A stretch of 64,000 nt of DNA. Origin: Rubripirellula reticaptiva (GTDB lineage: Bacteria > Planctomycetota > Planctomycetia > Pirellulales > Pirellulaceae). Shown here piece by piece: positions 27,984 to 35,628 of the stretch. The stretch's first letter is position 1. Each line of letters begins with the position of its first letter. Location: contig NZ_SJPX01000004.1 in assembly GCF_007860175.1 (NCBI RefSeq), forward strand, positions 905,781 through 969,780. Reading direction: 5' to 3'. The notes beneath the pieces are model-generated. The model was not told where the DNA came from. It was given only the letters and a program-made list of their open reading frames with translations, and searched no databases. The translations under genes and the position numbers were made by a program.

Positions 27984-28018
27984 CCGCATTGTTCAGTGAT
28001 TGCTGCCGCATTGTTCAG
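27984..28018. repeat. 13-bp direct repeat at 22-bp spacing upstream of a secreted protein gene
   Basis: CCGCATTGTTCAG occurs at 27984-27996 and at 28006-28018. A period of 22 bp is two helical turns, so both copies face the same side of the DNA. The second copy ends 10 bp before the ATG of the gene at 28029, close to the ribosome-binding position. Confidence 0.7.
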
Positions 28019-28028
28019 AGGATGACTT

Positions 28029-28730
28029 ATGGGAACCCAATCAATCCGCAACGTTCTGGCTATGTTACTGCTATTAGCGGCATTGGATTCTTCGTCCGTA
28101 TTGGGGCAATCGCAAGTGAAGTCTGGGGGCTGGTCACCCGATCGCTGGGATGACGATTTCCAGCGAGATGGCGGGGGCGACGATGACGCAACCGACATGG
28201 CAGCCAAGCAAATCATGTGGCCCGCGCCCGTTCGCATTGCTCAGTTACCCGGCAGCGATCCGCCGATTCGCCAAACCCAGTACGCTCAATACGAAGTCGC
28301 ACCATTCGACGAGCCATCGTCGGCGGCAGTGATCGCAATTGAAATGTCTCAGACATTGGCGGGCGATCTGTTGCCCGTGCCGCTGCCGGCACATCAAGTG
28401 ATCGCAGCACCGCGGCCCAAACCAAGATCGGCGTCCCATGGTGGTGCGGGCGCGAGGATTGGTCATGATGGTGGAGGCCTGCACGGTGAACTGCATGACG
28501 ACTTGGCAAGCCATCACGACGCCGAACGCCGCTCGTTCACGAACCCGCTGCCACCTGGATATCGCTTGCATCATCACATTCAGGCACCGACGGCAACCAT
28601 TCCTAACGCGGTGCGCCGCGAAACTTGGAAGACGCCCTATTCGTACGGGTACTTCGGTGCGTCCGGAACTCGGTCATGGTCCAGACACACCAGTTACCGC
28701 GACAACAAGACCGAGTGGCGACTGCACTGA
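28029..28730 (+). CDS. Secreted hypothetical protein, Asp/His-rich
   Basis: 233 aa, no family recognised. Signal peptide of about 26 residues (ends VLGQS). The mature protein is low in regular structure: Gly/Asp-rich stretch at 40-55 (GGGDDDATD), Pro/Gln-rich middle, a His-dense region at 150-165 (HDGGGLHGELHDDLASHHDAE) and an aromatic C-terminus (YSYGYFGASGTRSW). The His/Asp clusters could bind metal. The ATG overlaps a run of upstream coding-like sequence and follows a direct repeat; codon composition looks genuine in this frame, but the gene call is moderate. Confidence 0.6.
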   Translation: MGTQSIRNVLAMLLLLAALDSSSVLGQSQVKSGGWSPDRWDDDFQRDGGGDDDATDMAAKQIMWPAPVRIAQLPGSDPPIRQTQYAQYEVAPFDEPSSAAVIAIEMSQTLAGDLLPVPLPAHQVIAAPRPKPRSASHGGAGARIGHDGGGLHGELHDDLASHHDAERRSFTNPLPPGYRLHHHIQAPTATIPNAVRRETWKTPYSYGYFGASGTRSWSRHTSYRDNKTEWRLH

Positions 28731-28754
28731 TGCAGTAACGCCTAGAATGCGCCA

Positions 28755-29420
28755 TCACGACGACTTTGCAATTTCTCGCAGCAGCTTCGCGGGTACTCCG
28801 ATGCCGACTTCATGGACCGTTCCCACGTAAGTCGACGCATCGCCGATTTCGAATCCGACTTTGGACGCGACAAACGTGATCGTATGGTCGGCGATAAACG
28901 TCGGGATGGATGCTGCGCCGGTATCGCAATCGAGCCCGGTGGGAACATCGATCGCGAAACGCATCGTCTCGACTGAGTTGGCCGCGTCCACGATACCTGC
29001 GTAGATTCCGCGCAGCGATCCTGTCGCGCCAGTGCCGAGCAAGCAATCGACGACCGCCGACCACGATTGCTGGTTGATCTGGCTCGCGTCGTTGATCTTT
29101 GTGGTTCTGATTTCGGCTTTGAACGCGATGGCGGCATTGGTCGCAGCGTCCCCAGAGAGTTCGCGGGGATCAACAACCGAGAAAATCTCGACTTGACGTC
29201 CCGACAGTTCCAAGTGCCGGGCGATGACGTATCCGTCGCCACCGTTATTTCCCTTGCCGCAAAGAATCGCAATTGGACCCTGAGGGGCCAGTCGATTGAT
29301 GATTTCGGCGGCTCCGCGGCCTGCATTCTCCATCAATACGACCCCCAATAGGCCATAATCTCGGATAGCGACTTCATCGACTCGGCGAACTTGGTCGCGG
29401 GTCAGCGGCGAGATGCTCAT
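28755..29420 (-). CDS. nnrE: NAD(P)H-hydrate epimerase
   Basis: 221 aa, YjeF N-terminal domain alone (the dehydratase half is absent, as in stand-alone NnrE). It interconverts R and S forms of NADHX/NADPHX so they can be repaired. Seen: VLMENAGRGAAEII, the GKGNNGGDGYVIARHL glycine-rich loop, VDCLLGTG and AIDVPTGLDCDTG. Start at 29420 (MSISPLTRDQVRRVD), since the additional 20 residues of the longer frame are atypical. Confidence 0.93.
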   Translation of the reverse strand: MSISPLTRDQVRRVDEVAIRDYGLLGVVLMENAGRGAAEIINRLAPQGPIAILCGKGNNGGDGYVIARHLELSGRQVEIFSVVDPRELSGDAATNAAIAFKAEIRTTKINDASQINQQSWSAVVDCLLGTGATGSLRGIYAGIVDAANSVETMRFAIDVPTGLDCDTGAASIPTFIADHTITFVASKVGFEIGDASTYVGTVHEVGIGVPAKLLREIAKSS

Positions 29421-29523
29421 GTTTTCAATTTGAACTTTGGAAGCGATAATGGGGGACCACTCCCCATCATATCGCAGCACCCGTGGAATGCTGCAAAACG
29501 TCGATCCGTTTCAGGTGCCGTTC

Positions 29524-29769
29524 ATGCCGCTTTACGAATACGAATGCAAGTCTTGCGACCAAGTGATCGAGATCTTGGTCAGTACGCCTTCGGCCGACGT
29601 CATTCCCAACGACGCCCAGTGCCCCGGGTGCGGTAGCGGCCAGTTCCAGCGGGTTTTTAGCGTGACAGCATCGCCGACGGTCAAATCGGGGGCTGCCAGC
29701 GAGTCGTTGCCAATCGCGGGTGGCGGTGGTTCGTGTGGCGCTCCGCGTTGTTGCGGCGGCAGTTGCTAA
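29524..29769 (+). CDS. FmdB-family zinc-ribbon protein
   Basis: 81 aa. Begins MPLYEYECKSC and has a second knuckle CPGCGSG, so the four Cys of a zinc ribbon are in place; then Gly-rich sequence and a Cys-rich end (CGAPRCCGGSC) that could bind a further metal. FmdB proteins are small regulatory or metal-binding proteins. Name similarity to formylmethanofuran genes is historical; the location near fhc genes (26 kb away) means nothing by itself. ATG at 29524 picked because the family always begins MPxYEYxC. Confidence 0.9.
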   Translation: MPLYEYECKSCDQVIEILVSTPSADVIPNDAQCPGCGSGQFQRVFSVTASPTVKSGAASESLPIAGGGGSCGAPRCCGGSC

Positions 29770-29808
29770 CCGCTTGATCACCAAGCATTCGAAACTGCCA
29801 ATTCTTGC

Positions 29809-29833
29809 CGAAAATTCGGCTAGGCAATTTTCG
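29809..29833. terminator. Hairpin after the FmdB gene
   Basis: CGAAAATT / AATTTTCG, perfect 8-bp arms with a 9-nt loop. It is 40 bp after the FmdB-like stop and 108 bp before the ECF sigma gene. The A/T-rich stem and missing T-run leave it uncertain. Confidence 0.4.
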
Positions 29834-29940
29834 CCGAAACTTCGACGGGGTTAGGCGGGTTTGAATATCGGATGCAATCGATTTCGTTGGGCAGACCGAA
29901 TTAAGCTAGACTGCGGACTCTTTCTGTTTTTCTCATCAAT

Positions 29941-30642
29941 TTGAAAGCTCGCTTGGCTGTTAGTGAATCGACCGCGTTGCGTTATCAACAGTCCGACCCG
30001 GACGTTCGTTTGATGCTGCGCGTTCGAGATGATGACGCCAGTGCGTTTGCGGAATTGGTGGCGCGGTACGAGGGCCGCTTGGTACGTCTGATGCGAACGA
30101 TGGGGCCGCGAGCCGACTTGGCGGAAGATTTGGCGCAAGAAACGTTCATGCGAGTCTTTCGTGCAAGGAAGACGTATCAGCCCGGCGCGAAGTTTTCGAC
30201 TTGGTTGTTCACGATTGCGGGCAACGTGGCTCGAAATTCGGCTCGGTCGATCGGTCGTCGTCACGAAGTCAATGAAGTCGATGCACCACGATCCCAGGAC
30301 GCCGACAGTGGTGCCCAACTGTTGGCGTCAACCGCGTTGGATGTCAGCGGAATGATGCCAGGGCGAATTGCCGAAGGTTCTGAAAGGGCAACGATTGTTC
30401 GCGCCGCAGTTGAGGCATTAAGTGAGAGGCAACGGATGGCAATGATGTTGTCACGATTCGAAAACATGAGCTACGTGGAAATCGCTGAAACGATGGATCT
30501 GACAACCAAGGCAGTCAAGTCATTGCTGAGTCGGGCACGCGTCAATTTGAAAGAGTCGTTGCAGGCGTACATCGAAACAGGCGTGTTGAGCATGCCATCG
30601 GATAGGTCGGATGACGACGATTCAGATGCGGAGGATTCGTAG
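29941..30642 (+). CDS. ECF-type RNA polymerase sigma factor
   Basis: 233 aa with a TTG start. Region 2 is seen in DLAEDLAQETFMRVFRARKTYQPGAKFSTWLFTIAGNVARN, region 4 in LSERQRMAMMLSRFENMSYVEIAETMDLTTKAVKSLLSRARVNLKE. The linker is longer than usual and the end is acidic (SDDDDSDAEDS). The next gene starts with GTG on the last base of the TAG stop (1-nt overlap), a tight sigma/anti-sigma pair. Confidence 0.92.
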   Translation: MKARLAVSESTALRYQQSDPDVRLMLRVRDDDASAFAELVARYEGRLVRLMRTMGPRADLAEDLAQETFMRVFRARKTYQPGAKFSTWLFTIAGNVARNSARSIGRRHEVNEVDAPRSQDADSGAQLLASTALDVSGMMPGRIAEGSERATIVRAAVEALSERQRMAMMLSRFENMSYVEIAETMDLTTKAVKSLLSRARVNLKESLQAYIETGVLSMPSDRSDDDDSDAEDS

Positions 30643-32039
30643 TGAGCACAATGCCAATCAGCGACGAAACACCGCTGGATCCCGATGATGAGTTGTTGGT
30701 GGCGTATCTCGACGGGGAACTCGAGCGTAGCGAACGAACCGAAGTCGAGAATCGCTTGCTGGACGATGAGACTTTGCGAGTCCGATTGCAACAGTTGCAA
30801 TCTGGTTGGGATCTGTTGGAAGAACTGCCTGACCCCGCGCCAAATACAAAATTGGTTGAGACTACTCTTGAATTAGCGGTCGCCGATTTGGTGTCCGCAT
30901 CGCCGCCCAAGTCGTCAATGCAGGATCGCTTTCGATATCCGGTCGGCATCTTTCTGGCTTGTGCATTGGGCAGCCTGATTGCGGTTGTTGGGACACGTAC
31001 CGTCCAACGACGATCGTTCGAAAAACAGCTTCGCGAGTTGGCGATTGCTGAATCGATGGACGCCTATTTCTATGCGGGCGATCTGAATTTGATGCGTTCG
31101 CTAGCCGCGGATTCGCAGTGGACGCAGATGGTCAAAGCATCGCAACAACTTGGTGGCGTTGCGGAGGGCGAAGGCAACTCAAGCGATGCGATGCTGATCG
31201 CGGATGTGCCAATTGATCAGCGTGAAGATCTGATTCGCAAGATGCCGATGGAGCAGCGGACGCAGTACTATTCGCGGTGGGAGCGTTACAACCGGTTGGA
31301 CGAAAAAAGTCGTGCGAAGATCCAGGAAGTCGCCGATGTCGTTGCGAAGCAGACGGACCATGGCAAACTGATCAAGACGATGCGAGCTTATGCGAATTGG
31401 CGAGAAAGTTTGCCGGCCGAATCGGTTGATCTGATCGAAGGATCCGAAGGCGAAGCGCAAAAAGAAGCTTTGGCCGAAGCGATTGGAGAAACCATGGCCG
31501 CGATTTCAGAACGATCCAGTCGTAAGCTCAGTGATGATGCCATTGAATCGATTTACTTCGTCTTGCGGCAAATTCTTGCCCAGCGTTTGCAAGAGTTGCC
31601 GGAGGATCAACGCGAATCATTGTTGAAGATGCAAGGCCGATCGCCCGGCCGATCGGATTCAGAATGGCGAATGCTGTTCTGGATGTTCGGAGCTCAAGAT
31701 CCGCGCCGGCGGATGCCGCCATCAGCCGAAACAATCCAACGTCCCGACTCACTTCGTCCCGACGAAATTGTTCTGATTCGTTTGATCTTGGCCCCCGAAG
31801 ACTTAGTGATTTTGCACGAGTCCAGCGGCGGCGGTGACGGGCGTTTCGAACCAATGGTGTTGCGAACCTGGGCCGAAGAAGCGATTCGCCGCAAGTCACC
31901 GTGGCAGCGACGCGAAAATATGTCGACGCTGGATCGGTTCATGGACGTGCCAGCCGATCGACGTCAAGAATTCGAATTGCTGCCGCCGGCCAAGATCCTG
32001 GAAGAACTGGATCGACAAGGCGGTCGGTTCTCGGACTGA
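30642..32039 (+). CDS. Anti-sigma factor candidate, membrane-anchored, without zinc motif
   Basis: 465 aa, GTG start. The N-terminal 50 residues (LLVAYLDGELERSERTEVENRLLDDETLRVRLQQL) look like the anti-sigma helix bundle but lack the HxxxCxxC zinc motif of the ZAS family. One TM helix at about 103-122 (VGIFLACALGSLIAVVG) anchors it. The remaining 340 residues are helical, exported, and not recognised. It is co-translated with the sigma factor, and its stop is 3 bp from the convergent gene at 32043. Confidence 0.82.
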   Translation: MSTMPISDETPLDPDDELLVAYLDGELERSERTEVENRLLDDETLRVRLQQLQSGWDLLEELPDPAPNTKLVETTLELAVADLVSASPPKSSMQDRFRYPVGIFLACALGSLIAVVGTRTVQRRSFEKQLRELAIAESMDAYFYAGDLNLMRSLAADSQWTQMVKASQQLGGVAEGEGNSSDAMLIADVPIDQREDLIRKMPMEQRTQYYSRWERYNRLDEKSRAKIQEVADVVAKQTDHGKLIKTMRAYANWRESLPAESVDLIEGSEGEAQKEALAEAIGETMAAISERSSRKLSDDAIESIYFVLRQILAQRLQELPEDQRESLLKMQGRSPGRSDSEWRMLFWMFGAQDPRRRMPPSAETIQRPDSLRPDEIVLIRLILAPEDLVILHESSGGGDGRFEPMVLRTWAEEAIRRKSPWQRRENMSTLDRFMDVPADRRQEFELLPPAKILEELDRQGGRFSD

Positions 32040-32042
32040 GTC

Positions 32043-33065
32043 TTACAAGGAGGTCGTTGGACGCGGTGTCGGCAATTGCTCGGCGTCGGTCGCCTTCTTG
32101 ATCGGCGCGGCCTCGGTCGGTTCCGTGTTGCGCGGATTGGTATCGGCGGGCAACGCCGTATCGGCCTCGGTGTCTTGGCTTGCGACTGGTTCGGCGGTAC
32201 CGTCTAAAATCGAACTGCCTGAGTCGGCCGATTCCACGTCAACGTTGGACTGGACAAATTCGCGAAGCAATTGATGGGTTTGGCGAAAACCGTCCTCGAT
32301 CCAAATGCCGGACAATTGCGAGTTGCCTGAAAGTCCTTCGTAGTTCATCAGCAAGGATTGCAGTTCCGATGCTGGGCCGCCACGATCAATCGTATCGATG
32401 ATGAAATCAGGCTTCAAATAGTCTTGCCAGACGTCCGCATCGTCGCGCCGCTGGGATAGCGATCGTGACAAACGGGCCGCAGCAAAACGCAGGTCGGCTA
32501 CCAAAGTTTCCATTGACATTTGGGCGGGGGAGCCTTGTGCAAGCGGCGCGATGGGGCGCCCGGCTCGGTAACTTTCCAGCTCGTCATTTAAGTAACGATC
32601 GGCGCGAGGCGCCGCAGAGGGTTCGGTGTAAACGTAGTCAGGGCCTCCGTACAAATCCGCACCATAGGACGGCACTGGATAGACCGGGGGCGGATAAGCA
32701 GGCACGGGGTAAACCGGAACTGGGATTGGAAGGATCGCCGGATGATCGAAATAGTAATCGTGACGATCGTAGTAGCTTCGATATCCATAACCGCGATCGT
32801 AAAGACGAGGACCGCGGTAGGGATCGTAGCCGTACCCATAGCCGCTTCGGTACAGCCCCGTATTCACTGATGTGAAAGGAGCACGAACGCGAGTTCCGCC
32901 GCCAAACGGCAAGACATTGACGCTGACGAAGGGCGCACGCACGCTCACACCGCCGTACCCACCGATTCGTATTTGGGCATTGGCGGCTGAGTTGAAAACG
33001 AAACTGCCGACAAGGCTGCTGGCGGCGGCGACCGCGATAGTGAAACGATTCATGTTGGTGCTCAT
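32043..33065 (-). CDS. Secreted Tyr/Pro/Gly-rich protein with helical C-terminal half
   Basis: 340 aa, family not recognised. Signal peptide ends AANAQ (about residue 30). Residues 31-160 are low-complexity: Gly/Val then Tyr/Arg/Asp/Gly (YGYGYDPYRGPRL) then Pro/Val/Tyr (PVPVYPVPAYPPP), suggestive of an exposed, possibly cross-linked envelope or appendage protein. Residues 160-290 form a helical domain (LVADLRFAAARLSRSLSQRRDDADVWQDYL). The end is acidic Thr/Pro/Asp. It ends 3 bp from the convergent anti-sigma gene, leaving no room for a separate terminator. Confidence 0.8.
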   Translation of the reverse strand: MSTNMNRFTIAVAAASSLVGSFVFNSAANAQIRIGGYGGVSVRAPFVSVNVLPFGGGTRVRAPFTSVNTGLYRSGYGYGYDPYRGPRLYDRGYGYRSYYDRHDYYFDHPAILPIPVPVYPVPAYPPPVYPVPSYGADLYGGPDYVYTEPSAAPRADRYLNDELESYRAGRPIAPLAQGSPAQMSMETLVADLRFAAARLSRSLSQRRDDADVWQDYLKPDFIIDTIDRGGPASELQSLLMNYEGLSGNSQLSGIWIEDGFRQTHQLLREFVQSNVDVESADSGSSILDGTAEPVASQDTEADTALPADTNPRNTEPTEAAPIKKATDAEQLPTPRPTTSL

Positions 33066-33168
33066 TCGAAAGACTCAATTAGGTGGGAACACGCCCACAC
33101 CCATTGTAGCATCAGACCGAATAAAAGCCGCATTCAGATCGTTTTCGCATAATCCGTCGCTCGGTGGA

Positions 33169-33729
33169 TTAGACCCGGCCGGACGGGCTCAGTTCCGATT
33201 CCAGGTCGTCCTGGTCGTACGTGAGCACGGAATGGCAATGGTACGGATTCAGACGGTCCTCGCCACCCAATTGGGCTAGGTGGATCAAGAACGAGCAGCC
33301 GACAATTTTGGCTTCACATTTTTCCAACAGCCGGCAACATGCTTCCATCGTCCCGCCCGTCGCCAGCAAGTCATCGACGATTAGCACTCGCTGGCCCGGT
33401 TTGACGCCATCGACGTGAATTTGCAGTTCATCCGTCCCGTATTCCAATTCATAGGCGAATGAGTGCAAATCGAATGGCAGTTTTCCCGGTTTGCGAATGG
33501 GAACAAAACCAGCACCAAGTTCGATCGCCATTGGTGTGGCGAAGATAAACCCTCGCGCCTCGGCCGCCGCGACAATGTCGATCTTCATGTCCAAGAACGG
33601 AGCCGCCATCGCTTTGGCCGCCGCCGCCAATGCTTGGGGATCAGCCAGCATGGGGGTGATGTCGCGAAACAGGATTCCTGGCTTGGGATAGTCAGGGATT
33701 TCGCGAACATATTTAGAGAGATCGACCAT
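33169..33729 (-). CDS. apt: Adenine phosphoribosyltransferase
   Basis: 186 aa. Converts adenine and PRPP to AMP in purine salvage. The 13-residue PRPP motif is VLIVDDLLATGGT; other hallmarks are RDITPML, AAEARGFIFATP and VPIRKPGKLP. The ATG at 33729 (MVDLSKYVREIPDYPKPGI) fits the family; a GTG at 33744 would add five residues. A 5'-gap of 260 bp to the next plus gene holds no further gene. Confidence 0.96.
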   Translation of the reverse strand: MVDLSKYVREIPDYPKPGILFRDITPMLADPQALAAAAKAMAAPFLDMKIDIVAAAEARGFIFATPMAIELGAGFVPIRKPGKLPFDLHSFAYELEYGTDELQIHVDGVKPGQRVLIVDDLLATGGTMEACCRLLEKCEAKIVGCSFLIHLAQLGGEDRLNPYHCHSVLTYDQDDLESELSPSGRV

Positions 33730-33989
33730 TGAAGAAATTTTCACTCGGCTAGGGGGACAAAACGGACTTATTGATCGTACACAATTCTGGACCCGTTTGA
33801 CGGGCTCGAGTCTTTCTTACTCCTCATAAACACCAGAGCCTGGCAATCACGAGCGCGCTGACAATGCCCGGCAAGGCTACAAGATGGCAAAGTGCGACGT
33901 CCGGATCTGGAACCAGTTATGCTTTTGCTTTCGATTGATCGTCGTCTCGGTCACGCTATATCAAACACTGTCGGGGAACCGCGACAATC

Positions 33990-35516
33990 ATGAATCGCAT
34001 TGAAACGTTTGCGCCGTGTACTTGGGCTCGAATTCATTCTGGCAGTAAGATTGTAGTCCTGCATCGCCAGCCAATCGGCATTCTGTTTTCCGGAATCGTG
34101 TTGGCCGTCATGTTTGTGGGGTCCGTTTCGGCGGTCGAGCCGGCCACGTTCCGGGCTGGTGCTAGCGCTGTGAAGATCACGCCGCCGCTGGGGTTGCCGA
34201 TCATCGGCAACTGGGATTCGCCGCCAGCGACAAAGATTCACGACGACTTGCACGTTCGTTGTTTGGCGCTTGACGATGGCGAAACCACGCTCGTTTTCGC
34301 GATCTGTGACAACGTTGGGATACCGCGAGAAGTGTTCGACCAGGCTCGCAGGCTCATCCAGTCGGAAACCGATTTGCCGCCAACTCATGTGATGATGTCT
34401 GCAACCCACACACACTCGGCCGTCTCCGCTCGCGGGACTCGCCAAGTCGATGGCATTGAGGTTTTGGACAGCTATCAGACGTTAGTGGCCAATCGAATTA
34501 GCCAAGCAGTCGCCCATGCGATCGGCAATCTGAAACCCGCAAAAATCGGTTGGGGCAGCGTGGACGAGCCATCCGAAGTTCACAATCGCCGCTGGTTCGT
34601 CAGTAATCCCAAGCTGTTAGGTAATCCGTTTGGCGGTGTCGACCGGGTTCGCATGAATCCGCCCTCGGGTAACTCGGCATTAATCAAACCGGCTGGTCCA
34701 ATCGATCCGGAAGTCTCATTCATTATCGCGAAATCACTTGACGGCAAACCTATCGCTCTGCTCGCCAACTATTCGCTGCACTATGTCGGTGGCGTGCCCG
34801 GCGGTGAAGTTTCAGCCGACTACTTTGGCGCGTTTGCCGATCGGATTGGCGGTAAGATCGGTGCGGATGATTCCTTTGTCGGCATCATGACCAATGGCAC
34901 CAGTGGCGATGTTAACAATGTCCCCTTTCGCGAAAAACGCCGCTCGCAACCCAGCTATGAGCGGATCGAAGAGGTTTCTGAATTGATCGCTAATCGCGTC
35001 GCGGACTCCGTTCGATCGATCGACTACCAAGACTCGGTCCAGCTAGCGGCCGCTGCGCAGGATCTGGTCCTGGCGATGCGGAAGCCCGACGCCGAAATGC
35101 AGCGATACTTTACAAGTCTGCAAAACGAAAACATCTCTCCCGAATCCATTCACCGACACGCCAGGGTGTACGCCCAGCGTGCAGGGCAACTCGCCGATGG
35201 ACCCGATCAAACCGCCGTCATGCTGCAAGCGTTCCGCATTGGCGACCTGGCCATCACCGCGATACCCTTTGAAGTCTTCGCGGAAACAGGATTGGACTTA
35301 AAGAAACGAAATCCATTTTCGGATTCCTTTACGATTGAATTGGCCAACGGCAGCGAAGGCTACTTGCCAACGCCAGCGCAACATGAACTGGGCGGGTATG
35401 AAACTTGGATGGGCACCAACCGAGTCCAACTTGACGCGTCACAGCGGATCAGCGAAGTGTTGCTGGCGTTGTTACAGCGGTTGGCTCCCGCCTCAGATCA
35501 CAGCGAAGTGGAATGA
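33990..35516 (+). CDS. Secreted neutral/alkaline ceramidase-like hydrolase
   Basis: 508 aa. A long N-terminal signal region with a hydrophobic stretch at about 31-48 is followed by the neutral ceramidase N-domain: GASAVKITPPLGLPIIG, then MSATHTHSAVS with the zinc-binding HTH, and later GTSGDVNNVPF. Family enzymes hydrolyse N-acyl bonds in ceramides; planctomycete relatives have no proven substrate, and the C-terminal lipid-recognition domain is short here. Alone on the plus strand, convergent with the M56 gene. Confidence 0.88.
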   Translation: MNRIETFAPCTWARIHSGSKIVVLHRQPIGILFSGIVLAVMFVGSVSAVEPATFRAGASAVKITPPLGLPIIGNWDSPPATKIHDDLHVRCLALDDGETTLVFAICDNVGIPREVFDQARRLIQSETDLPPTHVMMSATHTHSAVSARGTRQVDGIEVLDSYQTLVANRISQAVAHAIGNLKPAKIGWGSVDEPSEVHNRRWFVSNPKLLGNPFGGVDRVRMNPPSGNSALIKPAGPIDPEVSFIIAKSLDGKPIALLANYSLHYVGGVPGGEVSADYFGAFADRIGGKIGADDSFVGIMTNGTSGDVNNVPFREKRRSQPSYERIEEVSELIANRVADSVRSIDYQDSVQLAAAAQDLVLAMRKPDAEMQRYFTSLQNENISPESIHRHARVYAQRAGQLADGPDQTAVMLQAFRIGDLAITAIPFEVFAETGLDLKKRNPFSDSFTIELANGSEGYLPTPAQHELGGYETWMGTNRVQLDASQRISEVLLALLQRLAPASDHSEVE

Positions 35517-35586
35517 ATGCGGCGACAATGATGAACATCCCTAAACGCTGCTTGACTTGGCTGTGATGGGCCTTGCCGAAACCGTT

Positions 35587-35602
35587 GCAAAACGTTTTTT
35601 GC
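35587..35602. terminator. Weak hairpin between convergent genes
   Basis: GCAAAA / TTTTGC with a CGTT loop. The right arm is a T-run on the plus strand, so it may end the ceramidase transcript. Only six pairs. Confidence 0.3.
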
Positions 35603-35628
35603 GTTAAATCCGCATGTCGATTTTCGAA

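Larger units (their letters stand above)
27627..28028. other. Divergent intergenic region with hairpin and direct repeat
   Basis: 402 bp between the DUF1571 gene (minus) and a secreted protein gene (plus). It contains the hairpin at 27698-27718 and the repeats at 27984-28018. A short frame starting at 27932 has a hydrophobic N-terminus (MKENTLAVLFCLVAVIATALF) but overlaps the next gene out of frame and is not called. Confidence 0.5.

Noticed and set aside
27932-28153. Short frame with signal-peptide-like N-terminus
   Set aside because: Overlaps the gene at 28029 in another frame; the hydrophobic start may be chance. Left as a possibility only.
29524-29769. FmdB-like protein as a functional part of the formylmethanofuran pathway
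   Set aside because: The family name is historical; it is a general zinc-ribbon protein and lies 25 kb from the fhc genes.
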